Assembly (NCBI GenBank): GCA_031761405.1
Contig: JASEVX010000003.1
Span: 60,995,965 to 61,059,964, forward strand
Reading direction: 5' to 3'
DNA: 64,000 nt
From: Serripes groenlandicus
Lineage: Eukaryota; Mollusca; Bivalvia; Cardiida; Cardiidae
Positions 45,536 through 57,260 of this stretch are shown in pieces (the stretch's first letter is position 1; each line of letters starts with the position of its first letter). The notes beneath the pieces are model-generated. The model was not told the DNA's origin. It did no database searches and was given only the letters and a program-made list of their open reading frames with translations. The position numbers were made by a program, and so were the translations under genes.

Positions 45536-45599
45536 ACAAACACCCAACAAATCCCTCCAACACACTGTAAACAAACTTGTTTGTTGATAAACGCGGGTT

Positions 45600-45805
45600 A
45601 CAAAAAAAAAAACCAGTTCGACCTGTCCAATGACCTTCACACAAGCGAGTCAGTCGTTATTCAAACACAACAATCTTTAGCAACGAGGAAGGCAAGTCAA
45701 TAATTACTTTTTAATAAAAGTATTTGGTATGACATGACCTGGGATCGAACCCGCGACCTCCCGCACGCCAAGACGGATGATCTAATACTTTAACGCTTAC
45801 GTGGT
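45600..45805 (-). repeat. SINE-1, diverged
   Basis: CGAGTCAGTCGTTATTCAAA, TTTGGTATGACATGACCTGG and box B GGGATCGAACCCGCGACC. Confidence 0.65.
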
Positions 45806-45919
45806 CATTAACTGCCATTGAAAAGGGTTTAATGCTAAAAGTTCAAATGAGATCGTATAAATGTGTAAGCTGATCCGAATCGTCTTTCGTCGCAAAACTA
45901 GAACACTTACCTCACTCAT

Positions 45920-46177
45920 TTAACCAGTATGTTTTAGACTCTGCGTAAAGTGACCCGGATCAGCCTAAGCATGCCGCGCAAGCTATCCCGGACAGATGCT
46001 TTTCGCCTTCTGTGGAGTTTCTGTTTCAGGACTCGTTACTCTATACCTCTATTCCAAGGAGACGGAATGTGTCATTGTGTCGGCCCGGATTATCCTGCGC
46101 GGACTGCACTGGCTGTTCTGAGTAGATACATGACGCTAAGTCCACACTGTTGGTTTTCTAGTGGAACTGCTCATATA
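45920..46177. mobile_element. M3 MITE, diverged ends
   Basis: GACTCTGCGTAAAGTGACCC to GTTGGTTTTCTAGTGGAACT. Confidence 0.75.
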
Positions 46178-46362
46178 ATCAACACGAGAATACACGCATT
46201 TATATTCTAGATGTGCGACTCATCGAGAAACATCGGAATTTTCTCCTCCTTCTCTCGAAATTTTTAAACTTTGTATAACTTTTATTTTTGCAGGTAGTGA
46301 TGATTTTCCTCGGATGTTTCAATACAAGGTCTCTAAAGATGTCAGCTAAGGGTCGATCTACC

Positions 46363-46555
46363 GTTAACCCTTTCCGGTATACAACACATATATAGCTGAC
46401 GACTTCGAAATCATCTAGGCAAAAGTATGACAAATTTCTATACATGAAAGACTTATTATTGAAAACAGCAATTTCTTCTTCTGCTGCAAATGTTTTCCAA
46501 AATTCGTCTGCTGTAGAGGCGCTAAAGAGACTGGAACTAATGTTTACCATATCAA
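46363..46555. mobile_element. M1 MITE, diverged
   Basis: TTAACCCTTTCCGGTATACA, GACGACTTCGAAATCATCTA, and TCGTCTGCTGTAGAGGCG. A 145-codon minus frame runs across it and is rejected. Confidence 0.55.
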
Positions 46556-46850
46556 GGGTTGAATTAAAAATGTAAATAGTTGTCATACAAACCACTTGAT
46601 ATTTCAATGGAAGCGCTGAAGCATTGAAAGTGGGCATATTCTGGTTTAATTACATATTATACACTTTATGTAAATCTGCGCCATGTTTCTCATCCGATGT
46701 AATTCTTAAACTCTATTCTAATTCTACAAAGTAGCATAACTCCATGGAAATCAATTATTCCATTTGCTTAAACGTTTTTTATTCTTTTTTCAATAATAAA
46801 CTAAAACTTGTAAAGAAGTTCCACATGTTGGCCCAGATGTGCGCAGCAAT

Positions 46851-47080
46851 TTTACCCATTTCCCTCATGTAAACGTTTTCTGACGCTTCTGCAGCAGACG
46901 ACTTTTGAAAACTTTGTGACAAAAGAAGGAATTGCTCAAAACGAGCAATTTCTCCTTTTTGACACAATGTGTTCAACTCTATTCAATAAGTATGACTTCA
47001 TTAAGGGAGATTTTCCATATTATTGTTGAGATGTTTTCAAAGTGGTCTGCTGTAGATGTGTTGTATGTGGGAAAGGGTTC
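46851..47080. mobile_element. M1 MITE, full length
   Basis: TTACCCATTTCCCTCATGTA to TATGTGGGAAAGGGTT. Stem AATTGCTCAAAACGAGCAAT. Confidence 0.82.
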
Positions 47081-47198
47081 AAAGAGTAAACGAATAGATA
47101 CACATGTTAAAGGTACATGAACCCTGTGCGTTGATATGATAATCATTGCATAATCAGATACGAAAACACAATGTATTTTTCCTTGTTATTTTGTGTAA

Positions 47199-47660
47199 TT
47201 AACCATTTCCCTCATAGGACAATTCTGCAGCAGACGACATTGAACATCATCGATATTTTTTTGTCAAAAATTAGAAGGAATTCGCCTTGGCGGAGTGGTT
47301 AGCGTCGGGGAGTCCCGGGTTCGATCCCAAGTCGCGGCACGAAGGTCATGGTGGAGTGCCCTTAAAGCAAGGCATATTGTCTAGCCTAGTACTGGTTAGT
47401 TTACCAAGGGATCATGAATATGTGAACTGTTCCCGTGATATAACTGAAATAATGTTGAAAGCGGCGAAAACCCCAATAAAATAAAACGAAAAATAGAAAA
47501 TCTCTATAATTGAAAGGATAGCCTATGACTAAAAGTGGAAAGCATTGTGGCAAAAGGAATTATTGCTCGTTTTGAGCAATTTCTTCTGTTGTCACTATGT
47601 TTTCAAAAGGCTGTCTGCTGCAGAGGCGTCAGAAAGCGTCTATATGAGGGAAAGGGTTAA
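47199..47660. mobile_element. M1 MITE split by SINE-3
   Basis: Left TTAACCATTTCCCTCATAGG to TTTGTCAAAAATTAGAA. Right AAAAATAGAAAATCTCTATA to ATGAGGGAAAGGGTTAA. Confidence 0.88.
47279..47489 (+). repeat. SINE-3 inside M1, target duplication
   Basis: tRNA head GCCTTGGCGGAGTGGTTAGC and CGGGTTCGATCCCAAGTC; tail TTGAAAGCGGCGAAAACCCC then AATAAAATAAAA. AAAAATTAGAA on the left and AAAAATAGAAA on the right are the duplicated target. Confidence 0.88.
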
Positions 47661-47754
47661 AGCGCGGATTGAAGGATTGGATTAACGAGATTCCCACTGC
47701 CGCTAGCTTGAGCAAGACTGGCCCGTTGAAAAGACTCTAAATGTGTTTTGATTC

Positions 47755-48142
47755 ATTGATTGTTTGGCGCTTTTACGCCGCTTTGAACATGTTTTCAGGA
47801 ATCACTACTCTATACATCTTTCCCCCTAAGACGGAATGTGTCGGCCGGATCAGTCTGCGCGGACAGCGCAGGCTGATCTGGTCGATACATTACGCAGATG
47901 ATATGAGCCGAACCGCGAGAAAACCAGATCGGCGTTTCCTGCGTAGGTTACCAGTACATGTGGGTGGTCCATTTATTCTGACACCAGCCCGTTAGTCGTT
48001 GTTCTTACCCCGTAACCCTGGGCGTCACAGAGGACAGCAGTAACTACCATTTTTAAAGTATTTAGTATGACCAGGCCGGGGATCGAACCCGAGACCTCCC
48101 ACACACAAGGCAGACGCTCTACTAATATACCATCGAGGCGGT
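47755..48142 (-). repeat. SINE-1 with an M3 fragment inside
   Basis: TTGTTTGGCGCTTTTACGCC at left; interrupted at about 47802; resumes CGGCGTTTCCTGCGTAGGTT, then GGGGATCGAACCCGAGACCT and tRNA-like end. Confidence 0.8.
47802..47932. mobile_element. M3 MITE, half copy inside SINE-1
   Basis: GAATCACTACTCTATACATC to ATGAGCCGAACCGCGAGAAA. Only one M3 end is present, so the insertion was truncated or later deleted. Confidence 0.75.
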
Positions 48143-48421
48143 CTCTGCATGTGTAACCGAGCCGCGGTAACTGTCAATCAAGGGGTTGTGATTTCGAACC
48201 CCAGCTCAGCCAACATTCTTTTCCTCGTTTGACAAAAGTCATTGTGACAAGCGTCATTCATCGTCCACCAATGGGCTAAGAGTCTATGTGGAAAAGCAGC
48301 CAGTTGCTTGTTGTGTGGATTACTGGTGTGAGAAAGCCATGAAACACATGAATCGGTGAACTGGCCGCCGCAATTCTGAAACATTGTTGAAAACGGCGTT
48401 AAACCCCAAATCAATCAATCT
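48143..48421 (+). repeat. SINE-2, full length, plus orientation
   Basis: Head TCGAACCCCAGCTCAGCC, then ACAAAAGTCATTGTGACAAG, CAGCCAGTTGCTTGTTGTGT, and tail GTTGAAAACGGCGTTAAACC then CCAAATCAATCAATC. Confidence 0.9.
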
Positions 48422-48531
48422 CTACAGGTGTAGTGCACCTGTCAGTATTCACGTATACAAAAGAACGGAGAATTACCACAGAGTACCTGTCTCGGGGTTC
48501 AAAGGGCATGTAATATAAAGCAAAAAATACC

Positions 48532-48690
48532 TTCACGCCCGTTTACCTAAAAGTTAGTAAATAGAAAAAGGCCGAGTCTGGCGATATCGGGGTCTTTTTG
48601 ACTCACCTTCACGCCCGTTTACCTTAAAGTTAGTAAATAGAAAGAAGCCGAGTCTGGCGATATCGGGGTCTTTTTGACTCACCTTCACGC
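48532..48690 (+). repeat. 79-80-bp direct duplication
   Basis: TTCACGCCCGTTTACCT ... GATATCGGGGTCTTTTTGAC occurs twice, nearly identical. Confidence 0.93.
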
Positions 48691-48697
48691 GATCATA

Positions 48698-48919
48698 TTA
48701 ACCCTTTTACCACATACATGTACTGCCGCTTTCTGACGACTTTTTAAAACATTGTGATAAAAGTATTAATGGGTCACAATAAGCAATTTATTTTGTTCGC
48801 AATTATGTTTTACACTCGATTCTAAAACTACAATTTTATATACAAGATTTTCTTCATTTTTCTCTCCGGATGATTTCAAAGTCGGTTGCTGCTGATTTAT
48901 TGTATGTGGGAAAGGGTTC
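48698..48919. mobile_element. M1 MITE, diverged
   Basis: TTAACCCTTTTACCACATAC to TGTATGTGGGAAAGGGTT. Confidence 0.72.
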
Positions 48920-49757
48920 AGGTGAATTTGTGTAACACTTATGGGAAAACAGTGTTTATTTTGTTATAAAAGATTCATCTGTGACAGTGAAGGCTCTAGT
49001 GAGACTGTGCGGATGCACACACTCGACTGAGTCTTCACTGTTGTTCGCAAATACATTAAGACCCCACATCGCTAGACGTGGCGCAAATCTATTTATAGCA
49101 ACACGTTGAGCAACCCTTTATCCGGATAGCATCAACCGGTCAGATTCGTGTTTTTAAAACAAACTTTAAATCAATACTTAAATGATTGCACCTGAGACAT
49201 TAGTGAGTGAATTATGAAAATCTCTTAACTCTCTTACAGCAAATAAATTATTACTTTTTTAAAATATAGTGCATTAGATGTATTTCGTCTCAATTTTGAT
49301 ATTTGAAACTCAATCGAAATCAGAAGAAGTAAGTTGAGACGATACTGCAGGGTCTTCTTTCTCAATGAATACCGGTTTTGGACATGTAAACTAGATATAT
49401 TTAACTTCATTTCATTACGGGATTCGTCAAATTCGGTTCAAGAAGCATAATGTCGAAGTAAGTTTAATATATTTGCATTTTTACTTCCTTAAACGTTATT
49501 ATGATAAATAATAATCTTTTCAATAAACTGTTTAGAATATTTGTCAACCATGTCAATAATTCATGACGTACAATCTAACTTGTGTTAGCGGTCTATTCTG
49601 TTAAACAGCCAGCTTGCATTAAGCAGAAGATAAACCAAAACAACATTTAATTCATTATTTAACAGCCACAATTTGACTTTCCTTATGTGGCTGCCTAAGA
49701 CCAGTTTGACTGTATATTCACTATCAGAAACATTGATCACGACGAAATGTAATTGTG
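48920..49757. other. No recognised feature
   Basis: A small hairpin ACAGTGAAG/CTTCACTGT around 48978-49040. Otherwise nothing. Confidence 0.45.
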
Positions 49758-49989
49758 TTTAACCCTTTCCCACATATAGACGTTGATTGACACCTCTGTA
49801 GCAAACGAATTAAAAAAACCAAAAACATTGTGACAAAAGGAGAAATTGCTCAAAACGAGCAATTTCTCCTTTTGCCACAATGTTTTCAACTTTAATTGAT
49901 AATTAAAATATTTTTTATGGAAATGTTTCAATTTGTTGCCAGGATGTTTTCAACCTGCTGTAGAATCGTTGTATGTGGAAAAGAGTTAA
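49758..49989. mobile_element. M1 MITE, full length
   Basis: TTAACCCTTTCCCACATATA to TGTATGTGGAAAAGAGTTAA. Perfect centre AGAAATTGCTC/GAGCAATTTCT. Confidence 0.82.
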
Positions 49990-50017
49990 GCATAACATCA
50001 GCCCGTCCATTTATTAT

Positions 50018-50107
50018 TTATTTATTGGGTTTTAACGCCGCTTTCAACATTATTTCAGTTATATCACGGCGACAGTTCACTTATTCATGATCCCTGGGTA
50101 AACAATG
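50018..50107 (-). repeat. SINE-3 tail fragment
   Basis: TTATTTATTTATTGGGTTTT, AACGCCGCTTTCAACATTAT, CACTTATTCATGATCCCTGG. Confidence 0.8.
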
Positions 50108-50215
50108 GAGCCCGTCCATGGGACACGTTAGTCGTTGTCTTTTGAAAACACTGTATACCCAGATCAGGTTTTGCATCTGAATAGTCTGATGATCAGTATC
50201 TACTCTGTTAACGTA

Positions 50216-50463
50216 CGAGCCGTCCCACGAGAGCACCAACAGTGTGGACCCGGATCAGCTTTAGCATGCCGCGCCAGGCCTATACGGGCAGACACTTTTC
50301 GTTCCTGTGGATTTTCCGTTTCAGGAAGCATTACTCTATACCTCTATCCTCCTGAGACGAAATGTGTCGGCCCGGATTAGCCTGCGCGGACTGCGCAGGC
50401 TGATCTGGGTCGATACATTACGCAGATAGCATAATGTCGGTTTTGTTATGAGACAGCTCATAT
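50216..50463. mobile_element. M3 MITE
   Basis: ACGAGCCGTCCCACGAGAGC to GTCGGTTTTGTTATGAGACA. Confidence 0.8.
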
Positions 50464-50967
50464 TACGAACGGAAATTTATAAGAAGCTTATGGCAACTCG
50501 TGTGGATTATTATCAGATGGAGCAGATGTTCGTGCTGATCTGAATCCACAATGTTTAGAAATGAAAAACATTTACCATATTCGCAAGGGCAGACTCAAAT
50601 GATTTCACTTTAATATGCAAATCCTAAAACTGGTTATTAATGGCTGCCCTCATTGTTGCACAGCGTTAAAACAGAACATAATTGCATTGTTTCAAGCAAT
50701 ACACACGTTTCTTTAAATAAACCCATAGCATATACTGATTAGTGTTATATATTTATGTTCAATATATTCGGCTTTTCCATTTGTCCATAGAATATTTTAC
50801 GGTCATTGTTTTAATGGGCGATATTTATTTTTGTTATGCAGTTTGTATTACCGGACCATATCTTTCAGATATTGAGAAGACTAAAAGATCGCGGGCACGT
50901 GAATACATTATTCGGGCCATTTTTCAAATTTTCTCATAAATCTTCGGAATTTGAGGGTTTACCTTTT

Positions 50968-51192
50968 GTAACCCTTTCCAAATTGCAGACGAACTTTGAC
51001 ACCTCGACAGACGACATATGCAAATATTGTGTCAAAAAGAAAAATTGTTCATAATGAGCATTTATCTCTTTTTGTCACAATGTTTTTAACTTCATTTCAA
51101 TGCTAGTTCTTTAATGTATCGAAAGTTATCACATCATTGACTCAAATTTGTCTGCGTCAGTTGCATGTGTTTGAACCGTGACAGAGGGTTAC
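50968..51192. mobile_element. M1 MITE, decayed
   Basis: GTAACCCTTTCCAAATTGCA, GTCAAAAAGAAAAATTGTTC and TTTTTGTCACAATGTTTT. Confidence 0.6.
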
Positions 51193-51835
51193 ACGAGATA
51201 TGATACTATACAGAACGAGACTGTGAAATACAAACATTCACGAATGTACCGTTTCTACATGAGTTCGAGTGGTTTATTCACATAACCACGATCACTCTAG
51301 TCATCGTTCAAACACAAGTGCTCACACATTTTAAGTGAGCAGCTACGTACTGAAATCTCTGGAATATCTATTGAAATAATTGCAATGGAATTACAATGAT
51401 CTAACTTGCTAATGTTTGTTAGCGTCTCAAAAACAACTGAAGTTTGTTCATATACATGTATATTACATTCTTTTAAAATATATCAAACAATACGAACTAT
51501 CAAATGATTGCATTTTTAATTTTTATTTGATATACAAAAAAAGCTGTTATTTAAAGTTTCAAAATCAATATATCATACCGAAAGATCATTGCTGATTTAG
51601 AACAGAACGTAAATCATAACCGCTGGTTTTTGATATACCATTGTCTTCAAGCGTTTCCGACTGTAGACTAGTCTTGAAAACAGGGTCGTACAAAGAGACA
51701 TTACATATAAAGGACAGTTTATCCTTTTACACTGTGATTAATTATTTCTATTTAAAGTCGTCTGGGAAAGGCACATATTAATCATCGCGTCGGTGATGGT
51801 AGGACTATATTGGTAAGTGCATATTTTAGACCCCA
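51193..51835. other. No recognised feature
   Basis: Weak M1-like words at 51670-51775 (GTCGTCTGGGAAAGG). Otherwise nothing. Confidence 0.4.
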
Positions 51836-51837
51836 CA

Positions 51838-53500
51838 TAAGTAATTGTGCAGTACCATTGGGCAATGCAACCAAACTTGCGTCGGTCATGGTGCAGTACC
51901 ATAGGGCAATGCAAAATACCTTGTATCGGTTACGGTGCAGTACAATTGGGCAATGCAAAATACCTTGTATCAGTTATGGTGCAGTACCAGTGATAAATGC
52001 AACATTCTTTGCGTCGTTTAACGTGCAGTACCATTGGGCAATGCAAAATACATTGTGTCGTTTTTGTTGCAGTACCATTGGGCAATGCAAAATACCCTGC
52101 GTCGGTCATGGTGCAGTCCCATTGGGCAATGCAAAATACCCTGCGACGGTTATCGTGCAGTACCATTGGGAAATGCAAAAAGCCTTGCGTCATGGTCGAA
52201 CACTATTGGGCAATTAAAACTACCTCTCCTCGGTCAGGATGCAGTACCAATTGTAAAATGCAAAAACAACTTGCGACGGTTATGGTGAAGCACCACTGGG
52301 AAAGTATAAAATACTTTGCGTCGGTCATTGTGGAGTGACATTTTGCACGGAAAAAGACCTTGCGACGGTCATTGTGGAGTGACATTTTGCAAGGAAAAAT
52401 ATATTGCGTCGGTCATTGTGGAGTGCCATATTGCAAGGAAAAAGACCTTGCGTCGGTCATGGTTAAGCACTACTAGGCAAGGGAAAAAGACATTGCGTCG
52501 GTCATCGTTAAGCACTACTAGGCAAGGGAAAAAGACCTTGCGTCGGTCATGGTTAAGCACTACTAGGCAAGGGAAAAAGACATTGCGTCGGTCATCGTTA
52601 AGCACTACTAGGCAAGGGAAAAAGACCTTGCGTCGGTCATCGTTAAGCACTACTAGGCAAGGGAAAAAGACCTTGCGTCGGTCATCGTTAAGCACTACTA
52701 GGCAAGGGAAAAAGACCTTGCGTCGGTCATGGTTAAGCACTACTAGGCAAGGGAAAAAGACATTGCGTCGGTCATCGTTAAGCACTACTAGGCAAGGGAA
52801 AAAGACCTTGCGTCGGTCATGGTTAAGCACTACTAGGCAAGGGAAAAAGACATTGCGTCGGTCATCGTTAAGCACTACTAGGCAAGGGAAAAAGACCTTG
52901 CGTCGGTCATCGTTAAGCACTACTAGGCAAGGGAAAAAGACATTGCGTCGGTCATCGTTAAGCACTACTAGGCAAGGGAAAAAGACCTTGCGTCGTTTGT
53001 GGTGCAGTACCATTAGGAAAGGGAAACAACCTTAGGTTGGTTATGGTGCAACAGCATTGGGTAAGGACAAATACATTGGTAAGGAACATTTTAGAGCTAG
53101 CGTCGGTCATCTTTGAGTGCCATTTGGTAAGGCACAATTTAGACATAGCGTAGGTTATGTTTGAGTGCCATTTTGTCCGGAACATTTTAGATCTAGCGTC
53201 GGTCATGTTTTAGTGGCCTTGGGTAAGGCAGATTTTAGACCTAGCGTCCGTCGTGTTCGAGTGTCATTGGGTAAGGCACATTTTATACTTAGTGTCGGTC
53301 ATGTTTGAGTGTCATTGGGTATGGCACATTTTAGACCTAGCGTCGGTTAGGTTTGAGTGCCATTTGGTAAGGCACATTTTAGACCTGGCGTCGGTCATGT
53401 TTGAGTGCCATTGGGTAAGGCACACCTTATACCTAGCGTAAGTCATTTTTGAGTGCCATTTGGTAAGCTTAATTTAAGATATTGAGTCGGATATTATTGA
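51838..53500 (+). repeat. 45-48-bp graded satellite, three zones
   Basis: Zone 1 (51838-52330): GTGCAGTACCATTGGGCAAT + GCAAAATACC. Zone 2 (about 52450-52995): exact 45-bp units GTTAAGCACTACTAGGCAAG + GGAAAAAGAC, 12 copies. Zone 3 (53090-53500): TTTGAGTGCCATTTGGTAAG + GCACATTTTAGACCTAGC. All share GCGTCGGTCAT as a joint. Long frames on both strands result from 45 = 15 codons. Confidence 0.95.
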
Positions 53501-54547
53501 GTGTTGATGGGAAAGGCAATTTCGAGGTCTACCGTTCGAAGTGATAGATAGACCGACATTAGTTAGGGCAAATGCTAGACAAAGGCGTCACAGCTCTTGA
53601 ACTGTGTAAAGAGCAATGGAACATTTCACAATTATGTTTGCGCTATAGATATGTAGTTGTAGTTATATTTGAAAGATAGCCAACTAGTAACAAGTAGACA
53701 GGTTGATTATATGTTCTGTTCGATAAAAGAGCGGTGAAATATAGTTATACTGTAGTTTTCAGGTACACGTTTATGTCTACATATTTCCAATGGGTACATG
53801 ACATATAAGATAGACCATTTTTAAATTATTCAAAGGTTTCAATGTGAAAAGGTTAAAGTAAAAGTATCAGATTGTATAGCCCAAAACTGTCTTTTAAGTG
53901 AGTAAATGGGCCATACAAACTTGTTTTATATGTAAACGATACAAGAACACCTCGTGCATGAGGTATGTGATACGTTACATGTGCATATCTCGATTACGTC
54001 TTTATGAAATTCGATTCGATGGCTTTTTTTGCATCTAAATTAATTATAATCCTCAAATCGTGTGACAAAAACACTTGATATGCCAGTCGTAGATTGGGTT
54101 AGGCAATCTTACAAAAGATACACTCGGTTACATATGTGTCACCGATAAATGTAAGACTCAGTTGCTGAACATTTGTTTGAGTTCACGATTTATATTTCAA
54201 ATTGTCTTATGAAAAAAACCCGCTCTCAGTATGAACTGCGTTTGGCAATTTTTGGGTCAAACTGTCTCCCCGTTGTTTACATCAGTTCATGTTAGATTGG
54301 CGTGCAACAAGATAGGCGTTATTTAGAGCTTGAATTTAGGACTATGTATCACATGGACGAACGGTGGGGACTAAGAGTAGGCTGTACGCACGTACCGATT
54401 TATCAGAGTCTTCGATATACGCAATAAACTCTTGTTTATGAACAGAAATTACTGATGACACGTATATGAGATGTATACCTAGAATTTAATTTAATTACCT
54501 TAAAGTGTTTTAAAGATACAAGTAGATAAAGACCTGACAGTGCATCA
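53501..54547. other. No recognised feature
   Basis: AT-rich; nothing recognised. Confidence 0.5.
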
Positions 54548-54907
54548 ATGCAGTCTGATTCTAAATGGACAGTGTGTGCCAGAAATGGCTGGAATCATTT
54601 TCTTGTTTTAAATTGCCAAACAGTGTCGAGTGTGATTAACTCGCACACATTCGCAGGTAGATATGGATCTTCACTTGTCGTTTATTTCGCTATTGTTGAT
54701 TTGAATATCGAAAGTGTCAACAGTACTCAACTGAATAGATGTTTTATTAGTTATAATGTTGAAAACAGAATAAGAAACACAAACGAGATACTCAACGGTC
54801 GCTGTTTGCTGTACAATGTAAACCAGTGTATCATATTACGTTATAATTATAATAACTTTACCTTTATCAATCTCGGTGCGTACCATACCTTTCCAACATC
54901 TGTATAA
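54548..54907 (+). CDS. Orphan 119-codon open reading frame, doubtful
   Basis: ATG to TAA with no overlap with any repeat I recognise. Contains 6 Cys and an Asn-rich C-terminal half (NYNNFTFINLG). No signal peptide, known motif, splice partner or second copy is seen. In AT-rich DNA a frame of this length can occur by chance, so it is listed only because nothing else explains it. Confidence 0.15.
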   Translation: MQSDSKWTVCARNGWNHFLVLNCQTVSSVINSHTFAGRYGSSLVVYFAIVDLNIESVNSTQLNRCFISYNVENRIRNTNEILNGRCLLYNVNQCIILRYNYNNFTFINLGAYHTFPTSV

Positions 54908-54919
54908 ATGAAAGCATAA

Positions 54920-55075
54920 CTTTTCAAAAGAGTGAAAACCGGTGAGGCAAATGGAGAGCTTGCTTATTATGAGCAATTACTTATTTTGCCTTACTGCTTT
55001 CCAATGTCGTCTAAAACAGATGCGACATTTTTTTCTTTTGCCTAACTGTTTTCCTTTGTCGTCTACAACAGTTAC
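54920..55075. mobile_element. M1-like core, partly duplicated
   Basis: AGGCAAATGGAGAGCTTGCT, TTATGAGCAATTACTTATTT; ACTG(C/T)TTTCC(A/T)(A/T)TGTCGTCTA occurs twice. Confidence 0.45.
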
Positions 55076-55106
55076 GCCTTTATGCAAATAGTAACCCTCA
55101 TATATA

Positions 55107-55316
55107 TTAACTCTTTCAGCGCCGAATTGTTTAAAGTAGACTCTTCCATATTCAAATTCGGGCGTCTCCATTACTGTAATCAAAGTTTAGACAATTTTGA
55201 TAACTAAAAGGCAAACAATGCTGATTTCAGGTGAGACAGCTCGTTACGAGCTGACTCACCTGAATCAGTATTGTTTGCAAAACACTCAATATTGCCTTTG
55301 GCGCTGAAAGGGTTAA
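55107..55316. mobile_element. M2 piggyBac-like MITE, copy 3 (most complete)
   Basis: TTAACTCTTTCAGCGCC to GGCGCTGAAAGGGTTAA. Internal inverted CAGGTGAGACAGCTCGT/ACGAGCTGACTCACCTG. Confidence 0.88.
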
Positions 55317-55455
55317 CACGATCTCTCCTATTCAAAGTGTCCGCTATGCAGTTTTATATTTTAAACTTGTTACATGTATGCACAGTCAGAAATGAATCGT
55401 TGATACACATAATTTAATCAGATTAATTGCCCATGGGTATATGTTTATAAGTGTT

Positions 55456-55600
55456 TGATTTGGTTATTTCATTTTCAACATTGTATCAGTTATATCACGG
55501 CGTTGCCTTAGTAATTTACCAATACTACTGGTATATTGATCGTAACACAAACGAGTCAGTTTTATGCTTACCCACAACCACCGAACGCTAATAAGAGAAA
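55456..55600 (-). repeat. SINE-1 tail half
   Basis: CAGTTATATCACGGCGTTGC, CCAATACTACTGGT, ACGAGTCAGTTTTATGCTTA. Confidence 0.65.
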
Positions 55601-55933
55601 GTAATCCCCATCGGATCCGTTTGATATCAATCACATCAATGAGTAAAAAGGTGTTGGGTTGCATTACTAGCATATTGTCGGAAGTGCCACCAAGGCATTT
55701 ATTAGACATAAGTGAACGATTAACCCATTCCCAAAAAACAACACAACAACCTGTAATGTTACATCGAATTCTCGATGTATCAACCTGTCAATTTAGAACA
55801 ATAACTTATATATATATAAAACAGGATACAATTTGATATCCACTATATGGCTAACGTTAACGATCCTCATAGAATCATGCTCTCTCTCCCTCGACTTCCC
55901 CCTCTCGAACGTGATTCTCGCTTTTTCTCATAT

Positions 55934-56203
55934 ATAATCCGCTCCAAGAGAAAAATCAACATTATGAACTATGCGTAATGTATCGACATAGATCAGCATG
56001 CGCAGTCCGCGTAGGGTAATCCGGGCCGACACATTTCCTCACATGCGAATAGAGGTATAGAGTAATGATTCCTGAAACAGAAAATCGACAGGAGTCGAAA
56101 AGTGTCCGTCCGGGTTAGCCTGCGCGGCATGCTTAAACTGATCCGGGTCGATACTTTACGCTGAGTCCACAGTGTTTGGTCTTCTCGCGCGACGGCTCAT
56201 ATG
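55934..56203. mobile_element. M3 MITE, full length
   Basis: ATAATCCGCTCCAAGAGAAA to GGTCTTCTCGCGCGACGGCT. Confidence 0.82.
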
Positions 56204-56263
56204 TGTCCACTTGGTACATGATTTAATACACACAGGGGCGTAGCTTGGCAATAATCAATGTGT

Positions 56264-56470
56264 AGGCCGTCTCGTGAGAAAATCAACATTATGGACTCTG
56301 CGTTAAGTATCGATCCGGATCATCCTAAGCATGCTACACAGGCGTACCCGGATAAACACTTTTCGCCTCCTCTTGATTTTCAGGAATCACTCTATCTACC
56401 CCCCCCCCCCCCCTTTAGACGGAATGTGCCGACCGGATCAGTCTGGTAGATACATTACGCAGATGTGTAT
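56264..56470. mobile_element. M3 MITE, partial, with poly-C
   Basis: GCCGTCTCGTGAGAAAATCA, GCTACACAGGCGTACCCGGA, 14-C run at about 56400, then TACATTACGCAGATG. Confidence 0.7.
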
Positions 56471-56705
56471 CGCCGCATCAGCATTTTGGGGCATTTTTAG
56501 ACAAAATGTGTACCTATTAATTCAGGAAAAGATGGGATTATAATGCTTTTAGCGCAGACAATATGAGCCCATTCACTGAAGAAGGCTTCTGGGTACAGTA
56601 AATAATCATATTAACAAGTTCATCCGCACCGTCTGATCAAGATCTACACTGTCAAAATTTCACTAAAATAAGCTTCTAATAAGCTTCCGTCATCTTATGA
56701 AAAGA

Positions 56706-56745
56706 TGAGTCCACAATGTTGGTTTTCTCGTAATTCGGCTCATAT
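56706..56745. mobile_element. M3 MITE right end only
   Basis: GAGTCCACAATGTTGGTTTT then CTCGTAATTCGGCTCATAT. Confidence 0.7.
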
Positions 56746-56963
56746 GATGATTAGGAGCGTCACTAAGTGACCAACGCCAACAATCCTATTCCGTCCCTTT
56801 TCTATGGCAGAAGCATATTCGAAAATCAAGCTCAGACGACATGGACCTTTTGCGCCTGCCGTCGCTTGAATGTTTTGAGCAATACCATACAATAGTGTAT
56901 TTGCGAAATAAATCCTCTAGTCTTCAATACATACATATTCTATAGCATACAGCTTACAATGAG

Positions 56964-57235
56964 CGCATGGGACAGACTGTTCGACATGACACAGTTAGGT
57001 AAGGACGATTGGTACCAGGTATATGTATTGTACGCATCCGAGATAAACCTACTCTTATATATTGTAATTAAAAAAAAATGTAATGATGTCATGTAATGCA
57101 ATCTTACGCGTTGAATTTCAAAATAAAGAAATATGATGTTTTTTCTGAAGAATTTATCTTCGCTCACATGTTTTGAGCACATGGGCCAGACTGGTCGACA
57201 TAACCCAGTTAGGTAAGGACAATTGGTACTAGAAA
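56964..57235 (+). repeat. Direct repeat pair, about 50 bp, 215 bp apart
   Basis: CAGTTAGGTAAGGACGATTG at about 56992 and CAGTTAGGTAAGGACAATTG at about 57206, with the 30 bp before each also similar. Confidence 0.85.
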
Positions 57236-57260
57236 TGCGACACCTTAAGGGTTTCGCAGG

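Noticed and set aside
46200..46637. 145-codon minus frame
   Set aside because: Crosses a whole M1 MITE and shows no motif outside it.
52316..53035. 239-codon + frame and 214-codon minus frame
   Set aside because: Both are translations of the 45-bp satellite (15-codon unit), open on both strands.
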